Source: JANNYA01 sp043754435 (GTDB lineage: Bacteria > Pseudomonadota > Gammaproteobacteria > Xanthomonadales > SZUA-5). Taken from it: 26,458 bases of DNA. Shown here in pieces: positions 1 to 5,954 of the stretch (positions within the stretch are counted from its first letter, which is position 1; each line of letters starts with the position of its first letter). The position numbers were made by a program, and so were the translations under genes. The notes beneath the pieces are model-generated. The model searched no databases and had not been told where the DNA came from. It saw only the letters and a program-made list of their open reading frames with translations. The DNA lies in the NCBI GenBank assembly GCA_043754435.1, contig JAYUUS010000245.1:1-26458 (forward strand). Reading direction: 5' to 3'.

Positions 1-62
1 ATATTTTTCCGGAAATCAACAGGGCTCAAACACACCTGCACCGAACTGGGTCGAACCCACAT
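1..62 (-). CDS. tnpB: IS66 TnpB accessory protein, N-terminal fragment
   Basis: An ATG at 62 overlaps the TGA of tnpA (ATGA-type coupling) and stays open to the left edge, giving 20 residues ending in LSPVDFRKN. The VDFRK motif near the N-terminus is the hallmark of IS66 TnpB ('IS66 Orf2-like'). Only this fragment is in the window. TnpB is required for IS66 transposition, but its biochemical role is not well established. Confidence 0.78.
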   Translation of the reverse strand, partial: MWVRPSSVQVCLSPVDFRKN

Positions 63-385
63 CAGCGTATCTCTGCAAGCAGTGCCGGGATCGCGGAAAT
101 ATCAAAAACCGATATCTGTGCGCCACTCGAAAGACGAATCAAAACCAAGCGCTGCGCCGCGCGCGGCGGTGCTTTTAACGTCAAGAATTTCGGCGGCTTC
201 GTTGTCGCTGCAATCACCTTATTGGTAAAAACCGAATTCAAGCGCGACTTCCAGCGATAAAACGTCTTGCTACAGAGCCCGTGTTGGCGACAAAACTTAG
301 GAATCGCCAAGCCGCTCAAAGACTGCGCGACTATTCGTTCATGCCATTGTGCGCGTTGTTGCTGCCGATTTGATTCCGATGACAT
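62..385 (-). CDS. tnpA: IS66-family accessory protein TnpA
   Basis: A 107-residue protein with the IS66 TnpA layout. A helix-turn-helix (about residues 14-46) contains the conserved IPKFCRQHGLCSKTFYRWKS segment, followed by a basic linker. A short beta-rich C-terminal part (RLVLIRLSSGAQISVFD) matches the family's conserved end. The length is normal for TnpA. The ATG at 385 is preceded by GGAGC at a good distance. That Shine-Dalgarno lies in one arm of a perfect inverted repeat (393-409), so translation could be held low by a hairpin. The downstream tnpB start overlaps its stop. It is expected to act with TnpB and TnpC in transposition. Confidence 0.9.
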   Translation of the reverse strand: MSSESNRQQQRAQWHERIVAQSLSGLAIPKFCRQHGLCSKTFYRWKSRLNSVFTNKVIAATTKPPKFLTLKAPPRAAQRLVLIRLSSGAQISVFDISAIPALLAEIR

Positions 386-392
386 CGTGCTT

Positions 393-409
393 GCTCCAAA
401 AATTGGAGC
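393..409 (-). promoter_or_regulatory. Inverted repeat covering the tnpA ribosome-binding site
   Basis: GCTCCAA and TTGGAGC form a perfect 7-bp inverted repeat with a 3-base spacer, 7 bases upstream of the tnpA start. The GGAG that would serve as its Shine-Dalgarno lies inside one arm. A hairpin in the mRNA would hide it, which fits the low expression typical of transposition genes. The pairing is visible; the regulatory role is inferred. Confidence 0.4.
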
Positions 410-457
410 TTGAACGGCTCACTAGCCACAATGGAGATGGTTTGGGGCGGACGCTTA

Positions 458-901
458 CTACTCTTTTTGGTTTTCCGCCATCAGCACCAAATTGCCGTTC
501 TTGGCTTTGACAAAGTAAGCGTTGCCGCCGCGTCGAAGTGCCGCGATCTGTGCTTTAAACTGTTTGCGGCCCACGCGACCATGCAATGGAATCAGCAGCT
601 TGCCTTTGATCGTGCCGCCCGTTTCATGCATGCCCAACCACGGCACTTTGGAACCCACATGCAGCGCCGGTAGTCGATCCGCTTTGGCGTTCATGACTTT
701 GGCAAACAGCGTTTTTAGGAACGCTGGGCGAGCCACTTTCAGCTTGCTGGCCACATGCGCCTGCATCGCCGTTTTCATTTTGGGTGCTTCGCGCGCCAGC
801 GCTGCTACGGAAGCTTTATGCAGCTTTTTCCTCAGCTTTTCGCTCCACTGTGTCAGATTGGCTTTAGCCTCGGTGCTATTGAGGGCAAGTCTAATTTTCA
901 T
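458..901 (-). CDS. Phage tail-associated protein, 3' end cut by IS66
   Basis: A 147-residue basic, lysine- and alanine-rich protein lying after the tail chaperone genes. In this order it resembles DUF6441-like minor tail proteins that usually sit just before the tape-measure gene. Support is the central KVPWLGMHETGGTIKG segment and the following GKLLIPLHGR, plus position; the family assignment is tentative. The start at 901 overlaps the stop of the preceding frame (ATGA), suggesting translational coupling. The stop codon is a TAG whose last base is the first base of the IS66 end, so the native C-terminus may be longer. Any tape-measure gene downstream is separated from this operon by the IS. 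Confidence 0.65.
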   Translation of the reverse strand: MKIRLALNSTEAKANLTQWSEKLRKKLHKASVAALAREAPKMKTAMQAHVASKLKVARPAFLKTLFAKVMNAKADRLPALHVGSKVPWLGMHETGGTIKGKLLIPLHGRVGRKQFKAQIAALRRGGNAYFVKAKNGNLVLMAENQKE

Positions 902-1200
902 TGAGAGGGCCGAAGCTGTTCAGAAGCCTTATCAAGCGCCTTTTGATCACCACGCGAGCCAAGCACGAGAAGGTGGAGCAAGCGCAGCTCTTTATCGAGT
1001 TCTAGGCGTTCAACCGCCGCCATAAAGCCCCGCAACTGCGCCAACGTCATCGCCAGGATATCCTCTAGGCTGTGCCCAGCGCTGATTAGTCGCTGGACAA
1101 TGTCGAAGAAACTCGGACGTTTGGCGCGCTCGTCAGTGCTTCGCTCTTGTCGTGCGCGGTCTGAAACAGCACTTCGAACTTCGGCAGCACCCGCAGGGCG
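898..1200 (-). CDS. Second tail-chaperone frame (gpT-like), probably made by -1 frameshift
   Basis: After the slippery run TTTTTTC (1206-1200), the -1 frame of the tail chaperone gene is open for 100 codons to a TGA at 900-898, which overlaps the next ATG. The frame encodes an amphipathic helical sequence including FFDIVQRLISAGHSLEDILA and LDKELRLLHLLVLG, like the downstream member of phage tail-chaperone pairs. The heptamer is in the correct X XXY YYZ phase relative to the upstream ATG at 1517 and would give a fusion of about 206 residues. Alternatively, an internal ATG at 1050 with GAGGA ten bases upstream could start a separate 50-residue protein. Confidence 0.6.
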   Translation of the reverse strand, partial: RPAGAAEVRSAVSDRARQERSTDERAKRPSFFDIVQRLISAGHSLEDILAMTLAQLRGFMAAVERLELDKELRLLHLLVLGSRGDQKALDKASEQLRPSQ

Positions 1201-1517
1201 AAAAAATCGGCGTTGACCTCCACCACTTTCGCGGCCAATACCAGTGCATCGTCGGCATCCAATGCATCAATCCAGACACGCGGCTTATTGCAGCCAATCG
1301 CAATGGCATCCAAGAGCGCATCGCTGTTTTGAGCCAGCAAGCCGAACCAGTCAATCGATTCTTGCTTGAGGCTGCCCGCCAGCGGGCCAATCGCGCGCAT
1401 CATGGCCGGAAGCTGGCCGACTTTGAGCGGCAATAGGTTAAGCGTATCTTTGCCAAGCATGACTTTGATGCCCGCCGGGACGAGCTTTTCCAGATCAGAA
1501 AGGTGTGCGTTGTGCAT
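1086..1517 (-). CDS. Tail assembly chaperone (gpG-like)
   Basis: A 143-residue protein encoded directly after the tail tube gene, the usual place for the short form of the tail assembly chaperone in siphophages. It has the hydrophobic/acidic pattern of this class, with conserved-looking features such as LAAKVVEVNADFFALRVLP near residues 90-110. Its ATG at 1517 has a good AAGGAAA Shine-Dalgarno. An in-phase TTTTTTC slippery heptamer at codons 105-106 could divert ribosomes into the -1 frame to make the longer form, as in lambda G/GT. These chaperones coat the tape-measure protein before tail tube polymerisation and are not part of the virion. I assign it by position, length and frame structure. 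Confidence 0.7.
   Translation of the reverse strand: MHNAHLSDLEKLVPAGIKVMLGKDTLNLLPLKVGQLPAMMRAIGPLAGSLKQESIDWFGLLAQNSDALLDAIAIGCNKPRVWIDALDADDALVLAAKVVEVNADFFALRVLPKFEVLFQTAHDKSEALTSAPNVRVSSTLSSD
1200..1206 (-). promoter_or_regulatory. Candidate -1 ribosomal frameshift site (TTTTTTC)
   Basis: The heptamer T TTT TTC lies in the zero frame of the chaperone gene, with codon 105 TTT and codon 106 TTC. After a -1 slip both tRNAs still pair with TTT TTT. Downstream, the -1 frame has no stop until it overlaps the next gene's start. Its position, 37 codons before the zero-frame stop, is further upstream than in lambda G/GT. Confidence 0.5.
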
Positions 1518-1529
1518 GCGTGAATTTCC

Positions 1530-2297
1530 TTACAAAGTAACGATCCGGCCGAACTGGCCGAGCAGTGAATCAGCGGGTTTGGTGTTGTCGGCCAGCAAGC
1601 TGCCTTCCAATTCAAACTTGTTGTACTCATCCGAAATCAAGCTCAGCTCTTTCAGCGGATCAAATGCGACGCGATACAGCTCGACCAGCACTTTGGCGTT
1701 GCCTTGCGCGGTATTGAGTCCTTCAAAGCGCAAAAAGCGCTCGGGCAAGGGCTGGGTAAAGATGCCAATTTCCGTGGTTTCGCCAAAGGCATACGCGGCT
1801 TTGATCGGTGCCACATAAGGCACAGGCGGCGTTGCACCATTGTCCAAGCGCAAGAATTGAATAGCGCCAAAATCCAACTCTGCCGTGTAATCCACGCTAA
1901 GCGCGAGCGTGCTGGGCGGCACCGCGCTGTCTTTAACCACCAACGCAGAAACTTTTGGATGCGCCAGTAAAAAGCGATCCCCGAGGATAGGCGCTGGAAT
2001 CGGTTGCGCCTGCACGTTGCCACTTTGGCTCTGCACAAAGCTGCCATAGAGCGCTAAGGCCAGATTCTCTTTGGTGAACTCCTCAATGGTTAGCATAATC
2101 GTGGCGGCTTTTTGCTTGACCATCCGGTGATCTAGCGAACGCTGACCGGTTTGAGATTCAAAATGTTCAAGCACTTCGGTTTTTAACGACAGCTTGAGTT
2201 CCGCGACGTTGCCGGGCGAGCGCACATCGGTCGGATTACCCGACGCGTCACGCTTGCCCAGATAGACGCGGCCTTGAAAGGAGGCATAGGTTGACAT
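1530..2297 (-). CDS. Major tail tube protein
   Basis: A 255-residue protein between the tail terminator and tail chaperone genes, the canonical position of the siphophage tail tube subunit. It begins MSTYASFQGRVYLGKRDASG and is rich in beta-strand-like segments. Examples are a central ALSVDYTAELDFGAIQFLR and a C-terminal KVLVELYRVAFDPLKELSLI, which fit the tube-protein fold. It would assemble into stacked hexameric rings around the tape measure. The start follows an AGGAA-type Shine-Dalgarno. The protein looks intact. The family assignment is strong from context and moderate from sequence. Confidence 0.82.
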   Translation of the reverse strand: MSTYASFQGRVYLGKRDASGNPTDVRSPGNVAELKLSLKTEVLEHFESQTGQRSLDHRMVKQKAATIMLTIEEFTKENLALALYGSFVQSQSGNVQAQPIPAPILGDRFLLAHPKVSALVVKDSAVPPSTLALSVDYTAELDFGAIQFLRLDNGATPPVPYVAPIKAAYAFGETTEIGIFTQPLPERFLRFEGLNTAQGNAKVLVELYRVAFDPLKELSLISDEYNKFELEGSLLADNTKPADSLLGQFGRIVTL

Positions 2298-2346
2298 GGT
2301 TATTTATTCCTGGTTTTAGGGGAGTGGATAGAAATGGGGTATGGGC

Positions 2347-2790
2347 TTAGCCCAAAACCGAAAGATCAACGGCCAGCGTTCGATAGCTGACGCGATAGCA
2401 CTGCGGAATGGCGCAGGCCTCGGCATCAGCATCTTCGACTTCGAACTCAGCGTCGATCTCTTGAATGCCGGTGCACAGCCCGCCAAGATTGGTGTCCGCC
2501 ATAATGGCCGCGTGGGCCGCCACCAGGAGCGCATCGGCTATCGGTTCGGGTGTTTGCGGCGACACTGCTCGTGCAAGTGCGACGACTTTGACGGTGAGCT
2601 GGCGCACCACGCGATCATTCGGGCGTTCGGTGATTTGATCCAGCTCGGGAAACAACACCAAGGCTGGACAGTGTTCGCGCTCAATGGCGACCGTGGGAGA
2701 GCGATGCACGCTGGCCCCGTGGTCTGCCGCCACGCGTGCCAGCTTGTCCGCCAGTGCCTGTAAAATTCGCTCGCGGATCGAGTTCAACAT
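2347..2790 (-). CDS. Tail terminator / tail completion protein (gpU-like)
   Basis: A 147-residue protein beginning MLNSIRERILQALADKLARV, an N-terminal helix typical of tail-terminator proteins. The mixed alpha/beta body includes CPALVLFPELDQ, a strand LTVKVVALARAV, then DALLVAAHAAIMADTNLGGL and the ending YRVSYRTLAVDLS. This pattern is typical of the phage minor tail or terminator proteins that cap the tube and join it to the head. It lies directly upstream of the tail tube gene, as lambda U does relative to V. No damage is seen. Confidence 0.75.
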   Translation of the reverse strand: MLNSIRERILQALADKLARVAADHGASVHRSPTVAIEREHCPALVLFPELDQITERPNDRVVRQLTVKVVALARAVSPQTPEPIADALLVAAHAAIMADTNLGGLCTGIQEIDAEFEVEDADAEACAIPQCYRVSYRTLAVDLSVLG

Positions 2791-2804
2791 AGGTATTTCC
2801 TGAA

Positions 2805-3152
2805 CTAGATCCGCGTGAGTCGCGCGCGCAGCTCGGCACCATCAGCGACCGCTTTGACCTCGCGCACTTGGTAGCGCTGGCCTGGACGGTTCGTCGCCAA
2901 TAGCTCGACGGTTTCGCCGGTTTTTAGACCAATAAAAATGGTGCTCGGATAGCTGATCGTGGTGTCTTTGCTGCGGGTCAGATGATCGAGCACCGAATCA
3001 TCCGGCGCGCGCAGACCTACGTGGTGCGTCACCGGCACATCATTTTGTCGATGCCAAATGCAGACGGTTAAAAGGCCAGCACTGGCAGCAGATTCGTAAA
3101 CGCGGCTTAAAATATCGAGCGGCACAATGGGATCAACGGGATCGCTCATCAT
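2805..3152 (-). CDS. Head-tail joining protein, small
   Basis: A protein of about 115 residues starting MMSDPVDPIVPLDILSRVYE. I chose the ATG at 3152 because it overlaps the stop of the major capsid gene (GCATGATG). A longer upstream reading exists, but it would run through the capsid gene's end. Beta-rich segments in the C-terminal half (VELLATNRPGQRYQVREVKA) and the position between capsid and tail terminator fit a head-tail connector or stopper. No diagnostic motif is visible, so function is inferred from gene order. Confidence 0.65.
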   Translation of the reverse strand: MMSDPVDPIVPLDILSRVYESAASAGLLTVCIWHRQNDVPVTHHVGLRAPDDSVLDHLTRSKDTTISYPSTIFIGLKTGETVELLATNRPGQRYQVREVKAVADGAELRARLTRI

Positions 3153-4180
3153 GCGGCCACCAACCGAACCAGCACACCCGGACGGTGGCACATCGGTAGC
3201 GGATTGCTTTGGGTGTGGATATCGGTACCGCGATCAAACTTGCGCGGCTCTTGTTTGGCGTACAGCAGCTGCCCCATGGTGTTGACCGACTCGTTAAAGT
3301 CCGCCGGTGCCGCATAGGTCGCAAAGGTGTCGATGGTGCCGAGCGGAAAGCAGTGCGCTTCGCCCGGCGCTATAAAGCGCCGTGTAGTGCCTTCCAGATC
3401 CGTCGCCTGACCGCGATACTCCTCAAAGGTCAGGCCGCCATAGGTAAACCCGGCGCGCATATCGTTGATCAGCACCGCACCGTTTTGAAAGGTCTCAAAG
3501 GCTTTTTCGACTTTTCCATGGCTGGTCAGCGAATCAAAATACTCCGGGCTGCACAACACATGGCCACCGGTCATGTATTCACCGCGCAAATTATCTTCTA
3601 TGTGGCGCAACACCTCGGCAAGCTTGGTTTTAACGTTGGTTTCCGGGACATTGAGCGCGCAGTTGATCAGTTTTGGCGTGATATCGAATTCATCAAACAA
3701 GTCATAAAGCTCTGTGCCATCCGAGTCCAAGATCACGCCCTTGAGCGCGCCCATCCGCAGGTGTTCGAGCGTGATCGCGTGCTTGTTGCGCATGGTTTCC
3801 AAATGTCCGGCCATGACGTTGGAGATGGTTTCCAAGTAACCCTGCGCGACCTCAGCCGCATTGGAGAGATCCACGCCAAACGGCACAACGCCCGAGACTT
3901 CTTCGGGTAATACGACATCATCATGGGGGATATGCGGCACGACAAACGAGCGGGCTTTGCGTTTGCCGCGCATACCCACCGTGCCGGGCGAACCCGGTGG
4001 CAAGGTGGGCAGCAAGGTCAGCACGCCATTGCGCTCTTGCACAATGATTTGGCGCGTGCGCACGGATTTAACCGGCATGAGCTTGAGCGATTCGAGCTTG
4101 CCGTAGCGATTCGGCAGTAAGTTGATCGCGGCGGTTAGGCTGGCGGTCGTAAACGCGCGATTAGTGAAGGGATTTTGCAT
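3149..4180 (-). CDS. Major capsid protein (lambda gpE family)
   Basis: A 343-residue protein of the lambda gpE-type capsid family. The start MQNPFTNRAFTTASLTAAIN and the following PNRYGKLESLKLMPVKSVRT are characteristic of the N-terminus. A mid-protein segment (YLETISNVMAGHLETMRNKH) and the C-terminal FETFQNGAVLINDMRAGFTY match the family pattern. Length is typical. It has an AAAGGA Shine-Dalgarno before the ATG at 4180. It follows the decoration-protein gene, reproducing lambda C-Nu3-D-E order. It would form the icosahedral shell after scaffold-directed assembly. The gene appears complete. Confidence 0.93.
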   Translation of the reverse strand: MQNPFTNRAFTTASLTAAINLLPNRYGKLESLKLMPVKSVRTRQIIVQERNGVLTLLPTLPPGSPGTVGMRGKRKARSFVVPHIPHDDVVLPEEVSGVVPFGVDLSNAAEVAQGYLETISNVMAGHLETMRNKHAITLEHLRMGALKGVILDSDGTELYDLFDEFDITPKLINCALNVPETNVKTKLAEVLRHIEDNLRGEYMTGGHVLCSPEYFDSLTSHGKVEKAFETFQNGAVLINDMRAGFTYGGLTFEEYRGQATDLEGTTRRFIAPGEAHCFPLGTIDTFATYAAPADFNESVNTMGQLLYAKQEPRKFDRGTDIHTQSNPLPMCHRPGVLVRLVAA

Positions 4181-4211
4181 AAAGTTCCTTTTTATTTCCT
4201 TGTCAGTGCGC

Positions 4212-4583
4212 TTAAACAGCGATGCGAACGAGCACGCCCAGGCGTTTGAGCTGGGTGATGGCGAGATTTTTTTGTTCGGGCGTGATCCCCGCTGGCCAAA
4301 TCAGCGCGCGGTGCGCGACGACGGCATGGCGACTCACGATCAGCGCGTCGCACTCGATCAAAGTCGCGTCGGCGTCGACAATCAGCACACCAGCGGCTTC
4401 ATTGAGGGAATCGATGGCAGTGGGATTGAGGGCCTTGACCAGCCCATCGGGCGCGAACGCCACCACGCACCCGAGTTTTAGGTTTTGGTTGGCAGCAACG
4501 GTGACGCGATCTCGCGAGTAAAAATGCGAGGCTTCGAACTTGAGCAAATCGCCCAAGTTCATGGCTTCTTGGATAGAGGGCAT
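4212..4583 (-). CDS. Head decoration protein (lambda gpD family)
   Basis: A 123-residue protein between protease/scaffold and major capsid genes, the position of lambda D. It contains the family-like LLKFEASHFYSRDRVTVAAN start and a central AAGVLIVDADAT. Next is ALIVSRHAVVAHRALIWPAG, ending NLAITQLKRLGVLVRIAV, which resembles the typical C-terminus of gpD-like proteins. Trimers of such proteins bind expanded capsids and stabilise them against internal DNA pressure. AAGG within the end of the preceding gene, eight bases before the ATG, supplies the ribosome-binding site. Confidence 0.88.
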   Translation of the reverse strand: MPSIQEAMNLGDLLKFEASHFYSRDRVTVAANQNLKLGCVVAFAPDGLVKALNPTAIDSLNEAAGVLIVDADATLIECDALIVSRHAVVAHRALIWPAGITPEQKNLAITQLKRLGVLVRIAV

Positions 4584-4586
4584 GAT

Positions 4587-5024
4587 TTAGACCTTGCTGA
4601 GTTTGGCGATGGCGGCAAGCAGGGGGTTGGCGGCGGCTGGCGCGCTTGCAGCTCGGGAGGCACTGGGTGCCAGCGGCGGCAATACCGAGGCGATTTCTTC
4701 CCCAGCGGCCAACTCGTGCAGCAGTGCCGAGCGTGCTTGCGCCACGCTCAGGCCTTTGATCAAAAAGCCATGGGTGCGCTCGGTTTTATTGGCGAGCGCG
4801 CACATCTCGGCGATTTCAGCTGCGTGCGCGTAGGTTTTTTTGGTGTTGACGTCCGCTGCAGCGACAAGGGCTTGCGCGGAGGCTGCAGCATCTTGAGCGC
4901 CGCCTGGCTCGGTCGGTGGATTGATCTCCTCCTCCGGAGCTTCAATGTTGGTTGCATCGACTGGCGGCTCCAGCGGGCCATCGGATGCAGGCGATGGCAT
5001 AGGTTTTTGATCATCAAGCGACAT
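4587..5024 (-). CDS. Nested scaffold protein (lambda Nu3-like), internal start
   Basis: Within the protease gene, an in-frame ATG at 5024 is preceded by a strong AAAGGAAA Shine-Dalgarno five bases away. It would give a 145-residue protein identical to the protease C-terminus, starting MSLDDQKPMPSP. The product is acidic and proline/alanine-rich at first, then helical, as expected for a capsid scaffold. Lambda makes Nu3 from an internal start of gene C in exactly this arrangement. The strong signal in the middle of the gene is direct evidence; scaffold function is inferred from synteny. Confidence 0.72.
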   Translation of the reverse strand: MSLDDQKPMPSPASDGPLEPPVDATNIEAPEEEINPPTEPGGAQDAAASAQALVAAADVNTKKTYAHAAEIAEMCALANKTERTHGFLIKGLSVAQARSALLHELAAGEEIASVLPPLAPSASRAASAPAAANPLLAAIAKLSKV

Positions 5025-5897
5025 GGTGGTTTCCTTTTGGGTGACGTGCGAAAGCAGCACCGCGCCTCGGGTGAGGCCGGTGCCAAATTGGGTGGCGGTG
5101 CGGTGGGGAGCACTCAAAAAGTGCGCAAACTCGGCGAGCGTGTCGTCGACGCCTAAAACAGCATCGGCGAGCCCGACCGACAGAGCGGCATCGGCAAAAT
5201 AAAAATCCGCTTCGGTGGCGCGAATGGCCTTTGCAGAGAGGCCGCGCATCGCGACCACATGCTCGACAAACAGCCCGTACAGCCGATCTACCTCGCGCTG
5301 CAATCGCGCTAGGGCTTCGGGTTGCGCCGGTGCGTGGGGCGAGAGATCGGCTTTGTGTGCGCCTGCGGTGACGGCGGTAAAGCGATAGCCTTGCTGCGCA
5401 TCCCGAATCGACTGATCGATGTGCATTGCGATCACGCCTATCGAGCCCACACCCGAGGTCGGCGTCAAAATCACCCGGGTGGCAGCGCAAGCGATGGCGT
5501 AGGCGGCGGAGAAGGCTGAGTCGGCGGCAATCGCCCAGACCGGCTTTTCTTGCGCAATCGCGCGTACCAAGGTGGCGAACTCAAACACGCCGCCCGCCTC
5601 ACCGCCGGACGAATCCAGCTCGAGCAAAATGCCGCGCACTGATTGATCGGCAGCGGCGGTGCGCATTTGCCCAGCTAACTCGTGATAGCTGGTTAAGCCC
5701 GACGCCGCCTCCAAGCCGACCGTGCGTCGTACCAGCGTGCCAAACACTGGAAGCATGGCGACCGCGCCGACGCGCGCGCTTTCGGGGCGCGCAATCGGTG
5801 TCATTGTTGGCATCGCCAGGCCCGGTACTTCAAATTGAGAAAAGCCGATGCGCTCGCCCAACACCGCGAGCAGCGTGTCCAATTTTGGGCGCGACAA
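4587..5897 (-). CDS. S49/ClpP-like prohead protease (lambda gpC-like)
   Basis: Head maturation protease of the SppA/S49 family, with the scaffold at its C-terminus. Residues about 40-260 hold the protease domain: GILLELDSSGGEAGG, then AADSAFSAAYAIACAATRVI with the probable nucleophile Ser130. The general-base Lys is probably Lys182 in AGAHKADLSPH. It would cut the scaffold and portal during capsid maturation. The start is problematic. The only in-frame start signal I find is TTG at 5897, yet the conserved-looking N-terminal segment THLAGRLLGTPLLLSRPK begins upstream of it, in the same frame, back to the portal stop at 5955. The obvious ATG at 5944, with CAGGA upstream, is in another frame. 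See findings. Confidence 0.88.
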   Translation of the reverse strand: MSRPKLDTLLAVLGERIGFSQFEVPGLAMPTMTPIARPESARVGAVAMLPVFGTLVRRTVGLEAASGLTSYHELAGQMRTAAADQSVRGILLELDSSGGEAGGVFEFATLVRAIAQEKPVWAIAADSAFSAAYAIACAATRVILTPTSGVGSIGVIAMHIDQSIRDAQQGYRFTAVTAGAHKADLSPHAPAQPEALARLQREVDRLYGLFVEHVVAMRGLSAKAIRATEADFYFADAALSVGLADAVLGVDDTLAEFAHFLSAPHRTATQFGTGLTRGAVLLSHVTQKETTMSLDDQKPMPSPASDGPLEPPVDATNIEAPEEEINPPTEPGGAQDAAASAQALVAAADVNTKKTYAHAAEIAEMCALANKTERTHGFLIKGLSVAQARSALLHELAAGEEIASVLPPLAPSASRAASAPAAANPLLAAIAKLSKV

Positions 5898-5954
5898 AAG
5901 CAGCGGAGTGCCGAGAAGTCGGCCCGCGAGATGGGTAAATACATGGCGTCCTGA

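Larger units (their letters stand above)
1..458 (-). mobile_element. IS66-family insertion sequence, one end (partial)
   Basis: One end of an IS66-family element runs off the left edge. Read on the minus strand it starts with GTAAGCGTCCGCCCC at 458, matching the GTAAGCG-type ends known for IS66 elements. tnpA and the start of tnpB follow in the usual order and with overlapping start and stop codons. The outer boundary falls inside the stop codon of the neighbouring phage tail gene, so that stop codon was created by the insertion. The other end and the tnpC transposase lie outside the window, so I cannot confirm the 8-bp target duplication typical of the family. If present, the copy on this side should be TACTCTTT at 459-466. 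Confidence 0.82.

Noticed and set aside
3209..3910. A 233-codon plus-strand ORF opposite the major capsid gene
   Set aside because: It is antisense to a clear gpE-type capsid gene, lacks a ribosome-binding site, and its sequence is the codon-bias mirror expected in GC-rich DNA.
4485..5156. A 223-codon plus-strand ORF opposite the protease/scaffold
   Set aside because: It has a low-complexity, Gly/Arg/Cys-rich shadow composition and is antisense to well-supported genes.
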